This document shows, one piece after another, positions 30,118-40,333 of a DNA stretch of 64,000 nucleotides; the first letter of the stretch is position 1; each line of letters begins with the position of its first letter. The notes under the pieces were generated by a model. The model saw only the letters and a program-made list of their open reading frames with translations. It was not told the origin of the DNA and made no database searches. Source of the stretch: Trichomonas vaginalis G3 (taxonomy: Eukaryota; Parabasalia; Trichomonadida; Trichomonadidae); contig NC_067203.1 in the NCBI RefSeq assembly GCF_026262505.1, positions 23,169,411-23,233,410 of the forward strand, in the 5' to 3' direction. A program made the translations under genes and the position numbers.

Positions 30118-30510
30118 ACAGATCTTCTTCAAGAAACGATCTGAGAATTATAATTTTACCATTTTTTGCTTTTTTATGTTTTGACTTACATACTAATTAT
30201 TAAGCCATGACTTTTTGAATTTTTTTTTACATTTTCTTCAAGAAACGATCTGAGAATCATAATTACACTACGTTTTGATTTTTTGTGTTTTGGTTTACAG
30301 ATAAAGGATCAAGAAATGTCTTAATTTCTAAATTTCCTTCAGGAAACGGTCAGTGATTACTCGTTATACTATTTTATGATTTGTTATTTTTGTTCTACAG
30401 ATTAATCATTGAGAAATGCTTTTTTGGATCAAATTTTCTTAGATCTCCTTTAAGAAACAACCCAAGAATCACACTTATACTACATTTTGCTTTAGTATTT
30501 ACTAGATTAT
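30118..30510. repeat. Four divergent tandem repeats 3' of the CNOT10-like gene
   Basis: The phrase CTTCAAGAAACGATCTGAGA and variants recur at about 30127, 30236, 30337 and 30448 (spacing 109, 101 and 111 bp). Each is followed by an AT-rich part containing ACTACATTTTG-like and TTACAGAT-like phrases. Copies 1 and 2 are most alike; 3 and 4 are more decayed. No coding role is seen. Confidence 0.82.
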
Positions 30511-30572
30511 ACTCCAACAATATACAATCACGATTTGGGAAAAAAATAATTGATAAATTTTAACATTGTAAT

Positions 30573-30899
30573 ATGAAAGATCATCAACAATATTTCTTAC
30601 TTGTACACAGTGTTATTTTTGCAAATAATCGTCTCAATAAACTATGTGCATTTTATCAATATGACAATGAAGAACCAACATACAAATTTGTTGGTATTTC
30701 TGATAAATGGACTCGAGAATGGGAGGAAAAGAATAGAAAACAAAATAAAAATAACATGATGCATTCAATTATCAAATGCATAATAGAAATACCATCCAAA
30801 ATCTTTTCATATTTTAAAGGATACGAATCTATTGAAACCACACCAGCAAATCCATCTTTCACATATAAAGAGAATGATCCTTTCGTTCCACTCTGTTAA
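30573..30899 (+). CDS. Small hypothetical protein
   Basis: A 108-residue frame starting at an ATG, with normal amino-acid variety (VHSVIFANNRLNKLCAFYQYD; WTREWEEKNRKQNK) and no domain I recognise. The first half looks like alternating strands; the second is basic then Pro/Ser-rich. No clean initiator lies directly upstream. It could be a short real gene or a fragment. Confidence 0.4.
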   Translation: MKDHQQYFLLVHSVIFANNRLNKLCAFYQYDNEEPTYKFVGISDKWTREWEEKNRKQNKNNMMHSIIKCIIEIPSKIFSYFKGYESIETTPANPSFTYKENDPFVPLC

Positions 30900-31136
30900 T
30901 ATGGACAGTCTTTAAAAAATTTATTGGAAAAGATTTGAATAAAGCTTCAATCTCATAATTTTTTATGATTAAAATCAAATCTATTAATTCCTAAAATAAT
31001 GATTGCTTCAAATCCGCAATTTCATGTTTTTTATTTGCCTAATTTTTTTTCCTAAAAACTATTGTTCATCATGGTCTACAACACAAATACATGATTAGAT
31101 TTTCATTTCTTTGTTTACAAATTTTAAATTTTTTTT
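30900..31136. promoter_or_regulatory. Leader and promoter of the ASH-domain gene
   Basis: TCATTTCT at 31103-31110 fits the initiator consensus and would place A+1 at 31105, 32 nt before the ATG at 31137. Confidence 0.5.
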
Positions 31137-34100
31137 ATGGAACCTATAGAATTGCGTCCGTCTGTTCTATATTATGGTATTATACCAGTAGCAGACAGAC
31201 CAATTTCCCAGGAAATTATTATAACAAATCGGAGTACAAGCTCAATGCTGATAAAATTTAATAAAGTTTCGTCAAATTTCTTCCGGTTTACACATTTTAA
31301 TAAAATTGTAAAAGCGCAGCGTAAAACTGGATTTGATATCTTTTATAATGGACAAAAACTCGATAATCTGACTCTTCATCCACAACAATCTGTGGAAGTT
31401 AGTTGTGTTATTCTTCCATCTCAAATTAAGCAGTCATTACCAATAACAATTGATATTCCGATAGATGCATTTGAATTTGATGAAGAATATGCAGATTCTT
31501 CCGGTGATGGCGAATTTTTAGATGAAGAATCTGATACAGAACCGCTTTATTCAACAAAGGCGACTTTAACAATTAACGCTATTCTGTCTTCTGCATCGTA
31601 TGCCATTGAACCAAACATTTTATACTTAAATAATTGCAAAATCAATCAGACACAAACGAGAAAAGTAACATTACGCAATTTATGCGACTCAACGCTTCCA
31701 ATTATGATACATTCAGTTCCAGAAATTGAAGTTTTTACTCCATCTTTACAAAATTACATCTGTTTACCACCAATGAAGTCAGTAGAGATCACTTTGAACC
31801 ATACACCAACGACTCTTGGCCTTTTTGAGCACATAATACCTTTCGATTGTTTGATCAAAAATGATACTCCTCAAGCTTTAAGGATAATGACAGCTGTTTC
31901 ACCAGAAACGATTCCACATAATTTTCCAGTTATACATCCCTCTGAAGAATTAATAGATTTCGGTCAAGTTTACGCAGGAGAAGAATGTGAAACAGAATTA
32001 TTCATAGAAAACAAAAGTGACATCACATATAAACTGCATATGTGTTCTCTTGTTGAATCGTATTTAGATTTGCCATCCAGCGTTCACGCGTCTTTGACAA
32101 CGTCATTTCAACAAATTATCGATTCCTATTCGAAAAAGAGCCTTCCTACCTTGTTTTTCAAGACCACATCTATGTCAAAATCATCAGATGATATCGAAAT
32201 TGTCTTAGATTCAAAGTCTACAACGTCAATAAAATTATATTACACTCCAACATTCAACAAACAAGCTCCTATTAATGAATTTCATCGCAGATCATTTATC
32301 ATGATCTTAAAATTCATAGATACTGTTTCTGAAAAAAGTTATCGAAAATTTTTACTTTGCAGCGCTAATGTTTGCCATTCCCATGTTAGCATTAATCCAG
32401 GCAACATGGATTTCGGCGATACTGTCGTTGCAAATACGTTCAAATCAGCTACAGTGATGATTTCTAATTTATCTCCTCTCCCAACAACAGTAAAAGCCAC
32501 GTCGAGCTCAAGAGCGATTGCTTGCTCGCCAATACCAGTCACAGTACCTCCTCTTTCTGAAGTTCCTTATAGTTTTAATTTTTATCCAAGAAAAGTTAAC
32601 CCAGAATACACAGGACAGATCACATTTGTCAACGAAAGGAACCCAAACAACATAATCAACTTCTCAGTGTCAGCAATTGTCGTTGCTGGCCAGAAAGAGT
32701 CAATTCATTCAATTTCTTATTCACTTTCAATAGATAAGAACCCAATTAACTTCATTAATTTCAGGAATGTTGTTTCCTCGTTCCCTGCCATCAAAGAAGT
32801 AACAATTAAGAACAAAACTAAAGATCCTTTGACATTATTAATAAAATCGAACAACCCAGATGTTATATCCATCTGGATAGACCAATCTTCCAACCAGCCA
32901 TCCACTCCAAGAGTCCCTAAAACCCTTCCTGCTGAGATTTCTAAATCTTCAAAGCTCCTCACAGACTTTACAAAACCGTCAAATTTCAGAGCACTTTACG
33001 AGTCAATGCGATTAAATTCAGACTTTTTCCACGACATGTATACACTATTTCCAGAGCATAAATCGTCCGAAATCGTCGACCATTTTACTTTACAAAAAGA
33101 ATCTTTCAAAGATCTCACAAAAGACAACGATAAAACTAAGAACATTACCGGCAAACAAATTACTATTCCACCATCCTCCAAACTCCAGGTTTTCGTAGTT
33201 TGTATTGCAGATAAAGGAGAAAATCCGAATATGTTCATGCACAGAAGGTATTCTCTTAGTATTATCATGCCTAATGTTGTTGATTGTGAGCCATATTTGC
33301 TTCCTATCAGCTTAAATGTCGCTACAGCTTCGATTTTCCTAAATTCCAGATCATTAAATTTCGGAGCTTTCAAAGTAAACACGAAAACACAACATGACAT
33401 CCTTGCATCCAATGAGTCATGTGTTCCTGCACCATTTAGAATCAAATGCGAGTCTCCTTTGAACATAGACAAGCATAACATTGGAATAATCATTCCTTTG
33501 TCAAATATCAGAGTTCCTTTCACTTTTGCACCGGTTGTTGATGGTTCTTTCCACAAGATTATCAAAGTAATTAACGTATTAAACGAAGACGAACAACTGG
33601 AAATAGCTGTGAAAGCGAATGTTGAGAGAGTAACCAATTTCATTATTCATCCTTCTGAAATTGATTTCGGAAAAGTGACAGCAGGAATTTGTTCTGTTTC
33701 CATTCCTATTTTTATCACAAATACAAGTCAGAACAACAACGAATTCACGTTCAGCCATGCCACTAAGGAATTCCAGTTCTGCAAGCCATTGATCATGTTT
33801 AAGATCAAAGAATTGAGTGAACGAGCATCAACAGACGCGATGAATCTTCAAGTTGAAAAACTGAAACGAAAACAGAAGATTTTATTACGAAAGAAGAAGA
33901 TGGAACGTGTTGAAACCATCCAACACATGATTGATGATTTAATGTCATCACTTAAAATCCGCGAATCACAAACGAAACTTAAACAATTAGGTGCAAAATT
34001 CCTTGACTGCTTGTTAATTAATGCCGAACCATTACAAGTTTATTGCATTGAATTACAGTTAATTCCATCATTAGGTGTTGGTCGTCGTTTACCATTCGAC

Positions 34101-36446
34101 GTTGGTATCAATGGTACGGTTATTGTATACGAGAAAGCTAAGACAGAGACGGAGATCATGATCAAATACAAAGCACACATTGTTCCACAACCACAACGTA
34201 TCTTAGATGCCGTTTTAGTTCATTCAGTTAATGTTGAACCAAGTTCATTAGATTTTGGTCAAGTTTATGTTCACGAAGCGATCAAACGCAAACTCACCGT
34301 TACTAATGTTTCTAACACACAACAGAACATCTGGTTCAGTGCAAACAGTTCGAGTGATGCTATCATTACAACTAAGTTTGGTGAATATTTCTTGAAATAC
34401 AACGAAAGTATTGAGATTCCATATGAAATCTTCTTCATCCAACCAGGTCGAATTGTTAAAGAGATCAACATCACAACACAGACATCATCCCAGAAGATCC
34501 AATTAACAGCACAATGTTGTTATCACGATGTTCTTTCATTCTCCGGTTTGATTGATGATACTATTGATTACCAAACTATTCCATTGACATCATTGCGTAT
34601 TTTAGAAGAACGAAAAGTTTTCACCGTTACAAACATCACAGACAACAATGTTTATGTTTATATCCAAAACAAAAACACGAAGGATATCTTGATCTACGAG
34701 AAAGATCCTAAAGCTCCACTTATCAAACCATTCTGTTTGCAATCTAAACACAATGTTTTACTTAATGTTTTGTTGAAACCAGAAATCGACCGCGAAAGTT
34801 ATCATAATTACAAATCAACTGTTATCGATGAACAGATCAACATCACATGTTTCGAAACCGAAGAAGAAGCATCTGCCTTCTCGGCACTGAACAGTGATGA
34901 TCCCGATTGTATCTTCCAGAAAATTATCAAAATCAAAGCTATTATTGGTCGTATTGGTTTGTTGACATCCGACACATTTAGTTTGTTCAAATGTGTTAGT
35001 TCATCCAACGAACAAATCGACATGAAGATGACCATCAAGAACCGATCTACACACATTCCTATTACAGTCATTGCTAGTGCTGTTCAAGGCTTGAGTTTGT
35101 CGGATTATGTATTTAATTTGGAAGGTCGTAAATGTGGTACATATTCACACGAATTCAGTTTAACATATAGTCCAAGCAGTTTAGGTATTAACGAAGCTCA
35201 GATTCGATTCACGACTAATGGCAATCAAAGCTATTCTAAGTCAGTTACTATCTCAGCATTTGTTGATCCTAAGCTTATCAAAACTAATCTTGGTAAACAC
35301 GATAATGGATCCGATTTGTTGAACATTGGTGGTATTTACGTCCAGAACGGTAAACCAATTTTCCAAGATCTTTCATTTGAAGTTACAAATATCTCTAATA
35401 TTCCAATCCGCTTCGAGATCCAAGAACTCCAAAAGAAATTCTTTTTGCGACAAAAAGAAACAACTAAAGTTACATTCCAATTCCCATTTTCAACCGATTT
35501 TTATAATCCACAAGAACCAGATTTCTCATATCGAATGTTTGTCTACAATTTTTTGACGAAACAAGTGATCAAAGTCATTTATTTAGTTGGATACTTTTCC
35601 ACATCCATTGGTATTTTAGATCACGATTCTATCAGTTTCGAACGCTTTGGTGAAGTTAATCATTGGATCCACAAGAAAGAATTCTGTTGTATTGTTAATC
35701 AGTCTAAGATTCCTCTTCATCTCCACTTAGTTTCCACACCAAATTATGTTGATGTTCCAACCGAAATCGGGCCTATCGAAAACAACGGTAAATATGAATT
35801 AGAGATCATTCCAAAAATCGACGAACTTCGTAATGTTGAAGGGGAAGTCAATACGCAAATCCGATATATCAACACTAACAACATCAGCAACATATTAATC
35901 ATGAATGTTAGTTTCAACATTTCAGCTAGTTTCATCCGATTGGAACAAATTGATTCATTCAAATGGCTTAGCTTTTCTGCCCTTCCTTCTAAAGCTATCA
36001 AAGATTTCAAGGATATCGAAGGCGAACTTGTTAGTTCAACATGGTTTTCAGTTGTTTCTACTATGGATGTTGAAACTACAGTCAATCTTTGTATTGATCT
36101 TTTGCGTCAAGATGATTTAACTATCGAACTTTTTGGCCGTGCTAGTGGTCGTCCTCTTCAACAACTTGTTCTTCAACCTAATGAACGATTTGAGATCCGT
36201 ATCAAAGTTACAATGAAACAAGGGAAGAAACTTGATGAGAAAGATCCATATTTAGGCGACATTGTCTTCGAACACGATGGCTCCGAATCATTATCTATGC
36301 CATTAGTTTATTCACCAACAGACGAAACTAACAATGAACAATCTAACAACCAACAACAGAATTCACAACAAAATATTCAAGTTAATAGTAATTCCCAAAA
36401 TCAGAATCCAACTAATTCATCGGAACCGAAACCAGAACTTTTATAA
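31137..36446 (+). CDS. Giant ASH/MSP-domain protein (HYDIN-like architecture)
   Basis: A 1769-residue protein made largely of repeated immunoglobulin-like ASH/MSP domains. Diagnostic strands recur: LIDFGQVYAGEECETELFIENKS, MDFGDTVVANTFKSATVMISN, LNFGAFKVNTKTQHDILASN, IDFGKVTAGICSVSIPIFITN and LDFGQVYVHEAIKRKLTVTN. A basic coiled-coil insert lies at about residues 905-960. The last 50 residues are Asn/Gln/Ser-rich. Such proteins (HYDIN, CFAP and abnormal-spindle relatives) are axonemal or centrosomal, which suits a flagellate. The oddity is codon usage: up to about 33768 arginine is AGA/AGG in 16 of 24 cases, and from there to the stop all 29 arginines are CGN, with no AGA or AGG in frame. The reading frame is intact across this switch. 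Part of the second half is duplicated at 37909-40631. Confidence 0.88.
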   Translation: MEPIELRPSVLYYGIIPVADRPISQEIIITNRSTSSMLIKFNKVSSNFFRFTHFNKIVKAQRKTGFDIFYNGQKLDNLTLHPQQSVEVSCVILPSQIKQSLPITIDIPIDAFEFDEEYADSSGDGEFLDEESDTEPLYSTKATLTINAILSSASYAIEPNILYLNNCKINQTQTRKVTLRNLCDSTLPIMIHSVPEIEVFTPSLQNYICLPPMKSVEITLNHTPTTLGLFEHIIPFDCLIKNDTPQALRIMTAVSPETIPHNFPVIHPSEELIDFGQVYAGEECETELFIENKSDITYKLHMCSLVESYLDLPSSVHASLTTSFQQIIDSYSKKSLPTLFFKTTSMSKSSDDIEIVLDSKSTTSIKLYYTPTFNKQAPINEFHRRSFIMILKFIDTVSEKSYRKFLLCSANVCHSHVSINPGNMDFGDTVVANTFKSATVMISNLSPLPTTVKATSSSRAIACSPIPVTVPPLSEVPYSFNFYPRKVNPEYTGQITFVNERNPNNIINFSVSAIVVAGQKESIHSISYSLSIDKNPINFINFRNVVSSFPAIKEVTIKNKTKDPLTLLIKSNNPDVISIWIDQSSNQPSTPRVPKTLPAEISKSSKLLTDFTKPSNFRALYESMRLNSDFFHDMYTLFPEHKSSEIVDHFTLQKESFKDLTKDNDKTKNITGKQITIPPSSKLQVFVVCIADKGENPNMFMHRRYSLSIIMPNVVDCEPYLLPISLNVATASIFLNSRSLNFGAFKVNTKTQHDILASNESCVPAPFRIKCESPLNIDKHNIGIIIPLSNIRVPFTFAPVVDGSFHKIIKVINVLNEDEQLEIAVKANVERVTNFIIHPSEIDFGKVTAGICSVSIPIFITNTSQNNNEFTFSHATKEFQFCKPLIMFKIKELSERASTDAMNLQVEKLKRKQKILLRKKKMERVETIQHMIDDLMSSLKIRESQTKLKQLGAKFLDCLLINAEPLQVYCIELQLIPSLGVGRRLPFDVGINGTVIVYEKAKTETEIMIKYKAHIVPQPQRILDAVLVHSVNVEPSSLDFGQVYVHEAIKRKLTVTNVSNTQQNIWFSANSSSDAIITTKFGEYFLKYNESIEIPYEIFFIQPGRIVKEINITTQTSSQKIQLTAQCCYHDVLSFSGLIDDTIDYQTIPLTSLRILEERKVFTVTNITDNNVYVYIQNKNTKDILIYEKDPKAPLIKPFCLQSKHNVLLNVLLKPEIDRESYHNYKSTVIDEQINITCFETEEEASAFSALNSDDPDCIFQKIIKIKAIIGRIGLLTSDTFSLFKCVSSSNEQIDMKMTIKNRSTHIPITVIASAVQGLSLSDYVFNLEGRKCGTYSHEFSLTYSPSSLGINEAQIRFTTNGNQSYSKSVTISAFVDPKLIKTNLGKHDNGSDLLNIGGIYVQNGKPIFQDLSFEVTNISNIPIRFEIQELQKKFFLRQKETTKVTFQFPFSTDFYNPQEPDFSYRMFVYNFLTKQVIKVIYLVGYFSTSIGILDHDSISFERFGEVNHWIHKKEFCCIVNQSKIPLHLHLVSTPNYVDVPTEIGPIENNGKYELEIIPKIDELRNVEGEVNTQIRYINTNNISNILIMNVSFNISASFIRLEQIDSFKWLSFSALPSKAIKDFKDIEGELVSSTWFSVVSTMDVETTVNLCIDLLRQDDLTIELFGRASGRPLQQLVLQPNERFEIRIKVTMKQGKKLDEKDPYLGDIVFEHDGSESLSMPLVYSPTDETNNEQSNNQQQNSQQNIQVNSNSQNQNPTNSSEPKPELL

Positions 36447-36841
36447 TTTCCTTTTCTTTTCTTTTTCTAAATTTGTTATTTTTTGTTTTATTTCATTTCT
36501 TTTTATATAAGTATATTATTAACATTTTATAGCTTGATTTCAGTTCCAGATATTAAATTGATTTTGGAGATTTTGTTTCAATTTTTGAAATTTGTATATG
36601 ATATTGACCAGAGAATTTTCATTATTTTACAATGAAAGTTAAAAGTTCTGAAAAGCTGAAAATTCAATAGATTTTTTCCAATCTCAGATATTCTTTTATA
36701 GTAAAAAAGATTAGCAGCTCTATTAAGTACTATACAATGATTTAATGTAACTTTTTGCGAACAAAAAAAAAGATTATTGTCACTTTTATAAATTTTCGCC
36801 GAATCACCTCCATCGTGATTCGGCAAGAAATAGGTCATTTT
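36447..36841. other. Intergenic DNA with a perfect 10-bp hairpin
   Basis: GCCGAATCAC (36798-36807) pairs with GTGATTCGGC (36815-36824) around a 7-nt loop, just before the beta-helix fragment. An Inr-like TCACTTTT lies at 36780-36787. The rest is AT-rich. Confidence 0.6.
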
Positions 36842-36844
36842 TAA

Positions 36845-37785
36845 AGTATGACTGGAGTGATTCATATGATGGTATTGCTTCACCAACTGATAAAACATCA
36901 CCTCTTCCTTCAGGGAACAACTATTACTTCAAAGAATGCCAAGTTTTTAATTCTCAATCCAGTGTCATATATCTTTCATCTAGCACAGATAATAGAAAAG
37001 TTCTTGCAGAAAATTCTATTTTTGTTAATTGTCGCAGTTCAAAAACTACAATTCTTTACCAAAATAAAGGACAAAGTGTCCAATCTCGAATTTGCTCTCG
37101 AAATAATGCATATAATGGCTTTGGTAGTCATTCATATACATATTGTACTAATCAAGCCGGTTTCAAAAATTTCATGAACGAAACAACAATTTTTGATATA
37201 AATATTGGTTCAGGCGGTACATCTATTGATCATAATAAAGGAGATATAATTGTAGATAAAACAAATTTTTCTTTTTCTACTTCACTAGTTCCTTCAATTT
37301 TAATCAGAAATGGAGTAAATGTTAGTAAAGTTTCTTTTAATTCGATTATTAACAACACAGCAACTAGTTGGATAGTTGCAGTACATCAATCTACAAATAG
37401 TATAGATTATAGATGCAATTTCATTGGGAATACTTGCAAAAATGTTATTGATCAAGAAGTAGATGGCTCACTACAAGTTATTGAATGCATAATCATTGAT
37501 AATTCCATTTCTCAATCGATCTTTGGCATTTACGGAGGATCTCTTGAAGCTATTCATTGCTTTTGTGAAAATTCAAACAATAACTTTGGAGCAGTTACCA
37601 CGTCATCAACCCCAACAATTCGATTTGAAAATGCATTAAGACATTTAAGTACCGCAATTTGTCAAGCGAATTTAAAACTTATCGATAAAAAAAGTCAAAA
37701 TATTTCATCCAGATATGCTCAGTATGATACAGATCTTTTGTTAGGAATTATAATGATTATTAATCTTTATGATTATTCTAAATAA
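36845..37785 (+). pseudogene. Fragment of a beta-helix surface protein gene
   Basis: One frame is open from about 36845 to the stop at 37785 (about 313 codons) but has no ATG until 37174, so the 5' end is missing. The protein has a right-handed beta-helix character: repeated short strands with Asn/Ser/Gly turns (YYFKECQVFNSQSSVIYL, FIGNTCKNVI, GSLEAIHCF). The family is the large trichomonad set of secreted or membrane beta-helix proteins; a related protein is at 62669. It lacks a signal peptide and a C-terminal membrane anchor. A GCCGAATCAC hairpin lies just before its left edge. Confidence 0.7.
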
Positions 37786-37908
37786 AATGAAAAATAACAT
37801 TAATACAATTATTTTTCTTTAGGAGGTTGATAATCATATAATCATTTGTTATCCTAATTGATTAAATTTTGTGAAATAATTATTTTTGAAATTTATTCAT
37901 TCCACAAA

Positions 37909-38610
37909 GGAATTCCAGTTCTGCAAGCCATTGATCATGTTTAAGATCAAAGAATTGAGTGAACGAGCATCAACAGACGCGATGAATCTTCAAGTTGAAA
38001 AACTGAAACGAAAACAGAAGATTTTATTACGAAAGAAGAAGATGGAACGTGTTGAAACCATCCAACACATGATTGATGATTTAATGTCATCACTTAAAAT
38101 CCGCGAATCACAAACGAAACTTAAACAATTAGGTGCAAAATTCCTTGACTGCTTGTTAATTAATGCCGAACCATTACAAGTTTATTGCATTGAATTACAG
38201 TTAATTCCATCATTAGGTGTTGGTCGTCGTTTACCATTCGACGTTGGTATCAATGGTACGGTTATTGTATACGAGAAAGCTAAGACAGAGACGGAGATCA
38301 TGATCAAATACAAAGCACACATTGTTCCACAACCACAACGTATCTTAGATGCCGTTTTAGTTCATTCAGTTAATGTTGAACCAAGTTCATTAGATTTTGG
38401 TCAAGTTTATGTTCACGAAGCGATCAAACGCAAACTCACCGTTACTAATGTTTCTAACACACAACAGAACATCTGGTTCAGTGCAAACAGTTCGAGTGAT
38501 GCTATCATTACAACTAAGTTTGGTGAATATTTCTTGAAATACAACGAAAGTATTGAGATTCCATATGAAATCTTCTTCATCCAACCAGGTCGAATTGTTA
38601 AAGAGATCAA
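37909..38610 (+). pseudogene. Duplicated internal segment of the ASH-domain gene (block 1)
   Basis: This 702-bp block matches 33767-34468 at a constant offset of 4142 with no indel and, as far as I can read, no difference inside. Looser similarity reaches back to CAT.CCAC.AAGG just before it. It encodes the coiled-coil insert and the next ASH domain but has no start codon or promoter, and ends by running into unrelated sequence. Its left edge coincides with the point where the parent gene switches to CGN-only arginine codons. Confidence 0.92.
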
Positions 38611-38646
38611 AGTTACAATATTTTTACTTAAGGCGAGTTATGATTT

Positions 38647-40287
38647 TCATTGATAATTTGCACCATGGGAAACAAGAATATCAATAATTTCTTTATTATT
38701 TTCATCAGAAGCAACTTGAAGAGGTGTTCTTCCTCTGCCATCTTTTTCATTGATATTTGCACCGTGTGAAATAAGAAACTCAACTATTTCTTTATTTTTG
38801 TTTTCTGTTTCAACATCACCAAATAATGATTTATAAAAAGCTATCTGATGGAGGGCTGTATCTTCATATTTATCTTTTTCATTGATATTTGCACCATATC
38901 TGAGAAGGAGTTTAACTATTTCTAAATTATGATAGGATACTGCATTTATTAGACATTTATGCCCACAATAGTCTCTGTAATTAACGGAGGATCCATGTGA
39001 AAGAAGTAGTTCAACTAATTCTGTATTATCAAGATATGTTGCAATCACAAGAGCAGTTTCTCCTTTTTCATCTTTTAAATTGACATTTGCACCATGTGAA
39101 ATAAAAAGTTTGACTATTTCTTTGCTGCCATCGTGTACTGCTAGATGAAGAGCTGTACTTTCATTGATATTTGCACCATGTGAAAGAAGAATTTTAAAAA
39201 TTTCCAGACTATCAATAAGAACTGCTTCATGAAGAGCTGTTACTTCATCATTATCTTTTTCATTGATATTTGCACCTCGTGAAATAAGAAACTCGACTGT
39301 TTCTTTACAATTAGAGCGTGCTGCTTTATGGAGTGCAGTGCTTCCAAATATATCCTTTGCGTTGATATTTGCACCAAGTGAAAGAAAATATTCACAAAGA
39401 GATGGAGTATTAAAAATAGATGAATAGACAAAACATTTGGTGATATCATTAGTTTGATCATAATAGACTAAGAATGCATCAAGATTATTGTAAAATCCAC
39501 AGTATTCTAAATCGATATCTATATTGTATTCATTCATCAAGAATGTAACAAAATCAATGTTGTGTGAAATAATTGCATGTTTCATGCATTGATAATTTGG
39601 TTTTTGATATTTCAAACATTCACTCATGATCTCTTTGTTTCCTCCTAAAAATGATAATTCTAGACATGATTGTGTTATTTCTGAGTTAAATTTAGATCGT
39701 AATAACTTGAAACAATCAACTGCTCCATGATAACAACATAATTCAAGTAATGAATACTTATTGTATGAAAACGCTTGTATTGGATATAATTGGCTAGAAA
39801 GTTTTTGATTTTTATCAAATTCTTCTTGTTCTGTGAAAAAGATGAATTTTTCAAGATCGTTATACATAATTGCTCTGTAAATAGTATTTTCTGAATGAAT
39901 ATCGAGATTTCTAGTATTAAAATGTTTGACATAACGTGATTGGTTTAAAATAATTCCATATTCTTTATTAAATAAGTATGTTGAAATATCTGGAATGGGT
40001 TTGACCTCTTTTACTTGATATTCATCAGTGATGAGTTTAGCAAGTTTCAGGTATGACTTTGCATAGCGGTTATTATACGGAATTATTATTAAAATAGACT
40101 TCGCAATAGTTTTGGGAGATATATTCTGTGAATCAATCAAGTTTGTTTTGATCATTTTGTAAATCGAGTTTAATTCATCGTCATTATCGGTTTTTAACTG
40201 ATATAATGCAGTGAATGAATCAATGTGGTATTTATAGATGCTTTTCAATTCACTGTATTTCTTTGGATTATTAATATCATCAGACAT
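38647..40287 (-). CDS. Ankyrin-repeat protein with DUF3447-type N-terminus
   Basis: A complete 546-residue member of the trichomonad ankyrin family. Residues 1-290 are the family N-terminal region (MSDDINNPKKYSELKSIYKY, CCYHGAVDCFKLLRSKFNSEITQ, GGNKEIMSECLKYQKP), and seven or eight ankyrin repeats follow (GSTALHKAA, LLSHGANINEKD, GRTPLQVASDENNKEIIDIL), ending SHGANYQ. One repeat lacks its usual EKDxxG link (NINESTALHLAV), a small internal deletion that keeps frame. The gene stands on the opposite strand between two blocks of duplicated ASH-gene sequence, with only 36 bp after its stop and 46 bp before its start. I see no initiator in that 46 bp, so its expression is doubtful although the frame is whole. 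Confidence 0.9.
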   Translation of the reverse strand: MSDDINNPKKYSELKSIYKYHIDSFTALYQLKTDNDDELNSIYKMIKTNLIDSQNISPKTIAKSILIIIPYNNRYAKSYLKLAKLITDEYQVKEVKPIPDISTYLFNKEYGIILNQSRYVKHFNTRNLDIHSENTIYRAIMYNDLEKFIFFTEQEEFDKNQKLSSQLYPIQAFSYNKYSLLELCCYHGAVDCFKLLRSKFNSEITQSCLELSFLGGNKEIMSECLKYQKPNYQCMKHAIISHNIDFVTFLMNEYNIDIDLEYCGFYNNLDAFLVYYDQTNDITKCFVYSSIFNTPSLCEYFLSLGANINAKDIFGSTALHKAARSNCKETVEFLISRGANINEKDNDEVTALHEAVLIDSLEIFKILLSHGANINESTALHLAVHDGSKEIVKLFISHGANVNLKDEKGETALVIATYLDNTELVELLLSHGSSVNYRDYCGHKCLINAVSYHNLEIVKLLLRYGANINEKDKYEDTALHQIAFYKSLFGDVETENKNKEIVEFLISHGANINEKDGRGRTPLQVASDENNKEIIDILVSHGANYQ

Positions 40288-40333
40288 AAAAAAATAAGGA
40301 ATTTCTCAGACCAAACAATATCTATCGTCATCA

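Noticed and set aside
32339-35556. Several 60-215 codon frames antisense to or out of frame with the ASH gene
   Set aside because: They are shadows of a strongly supported coding frame, with no starts or domains of their own.
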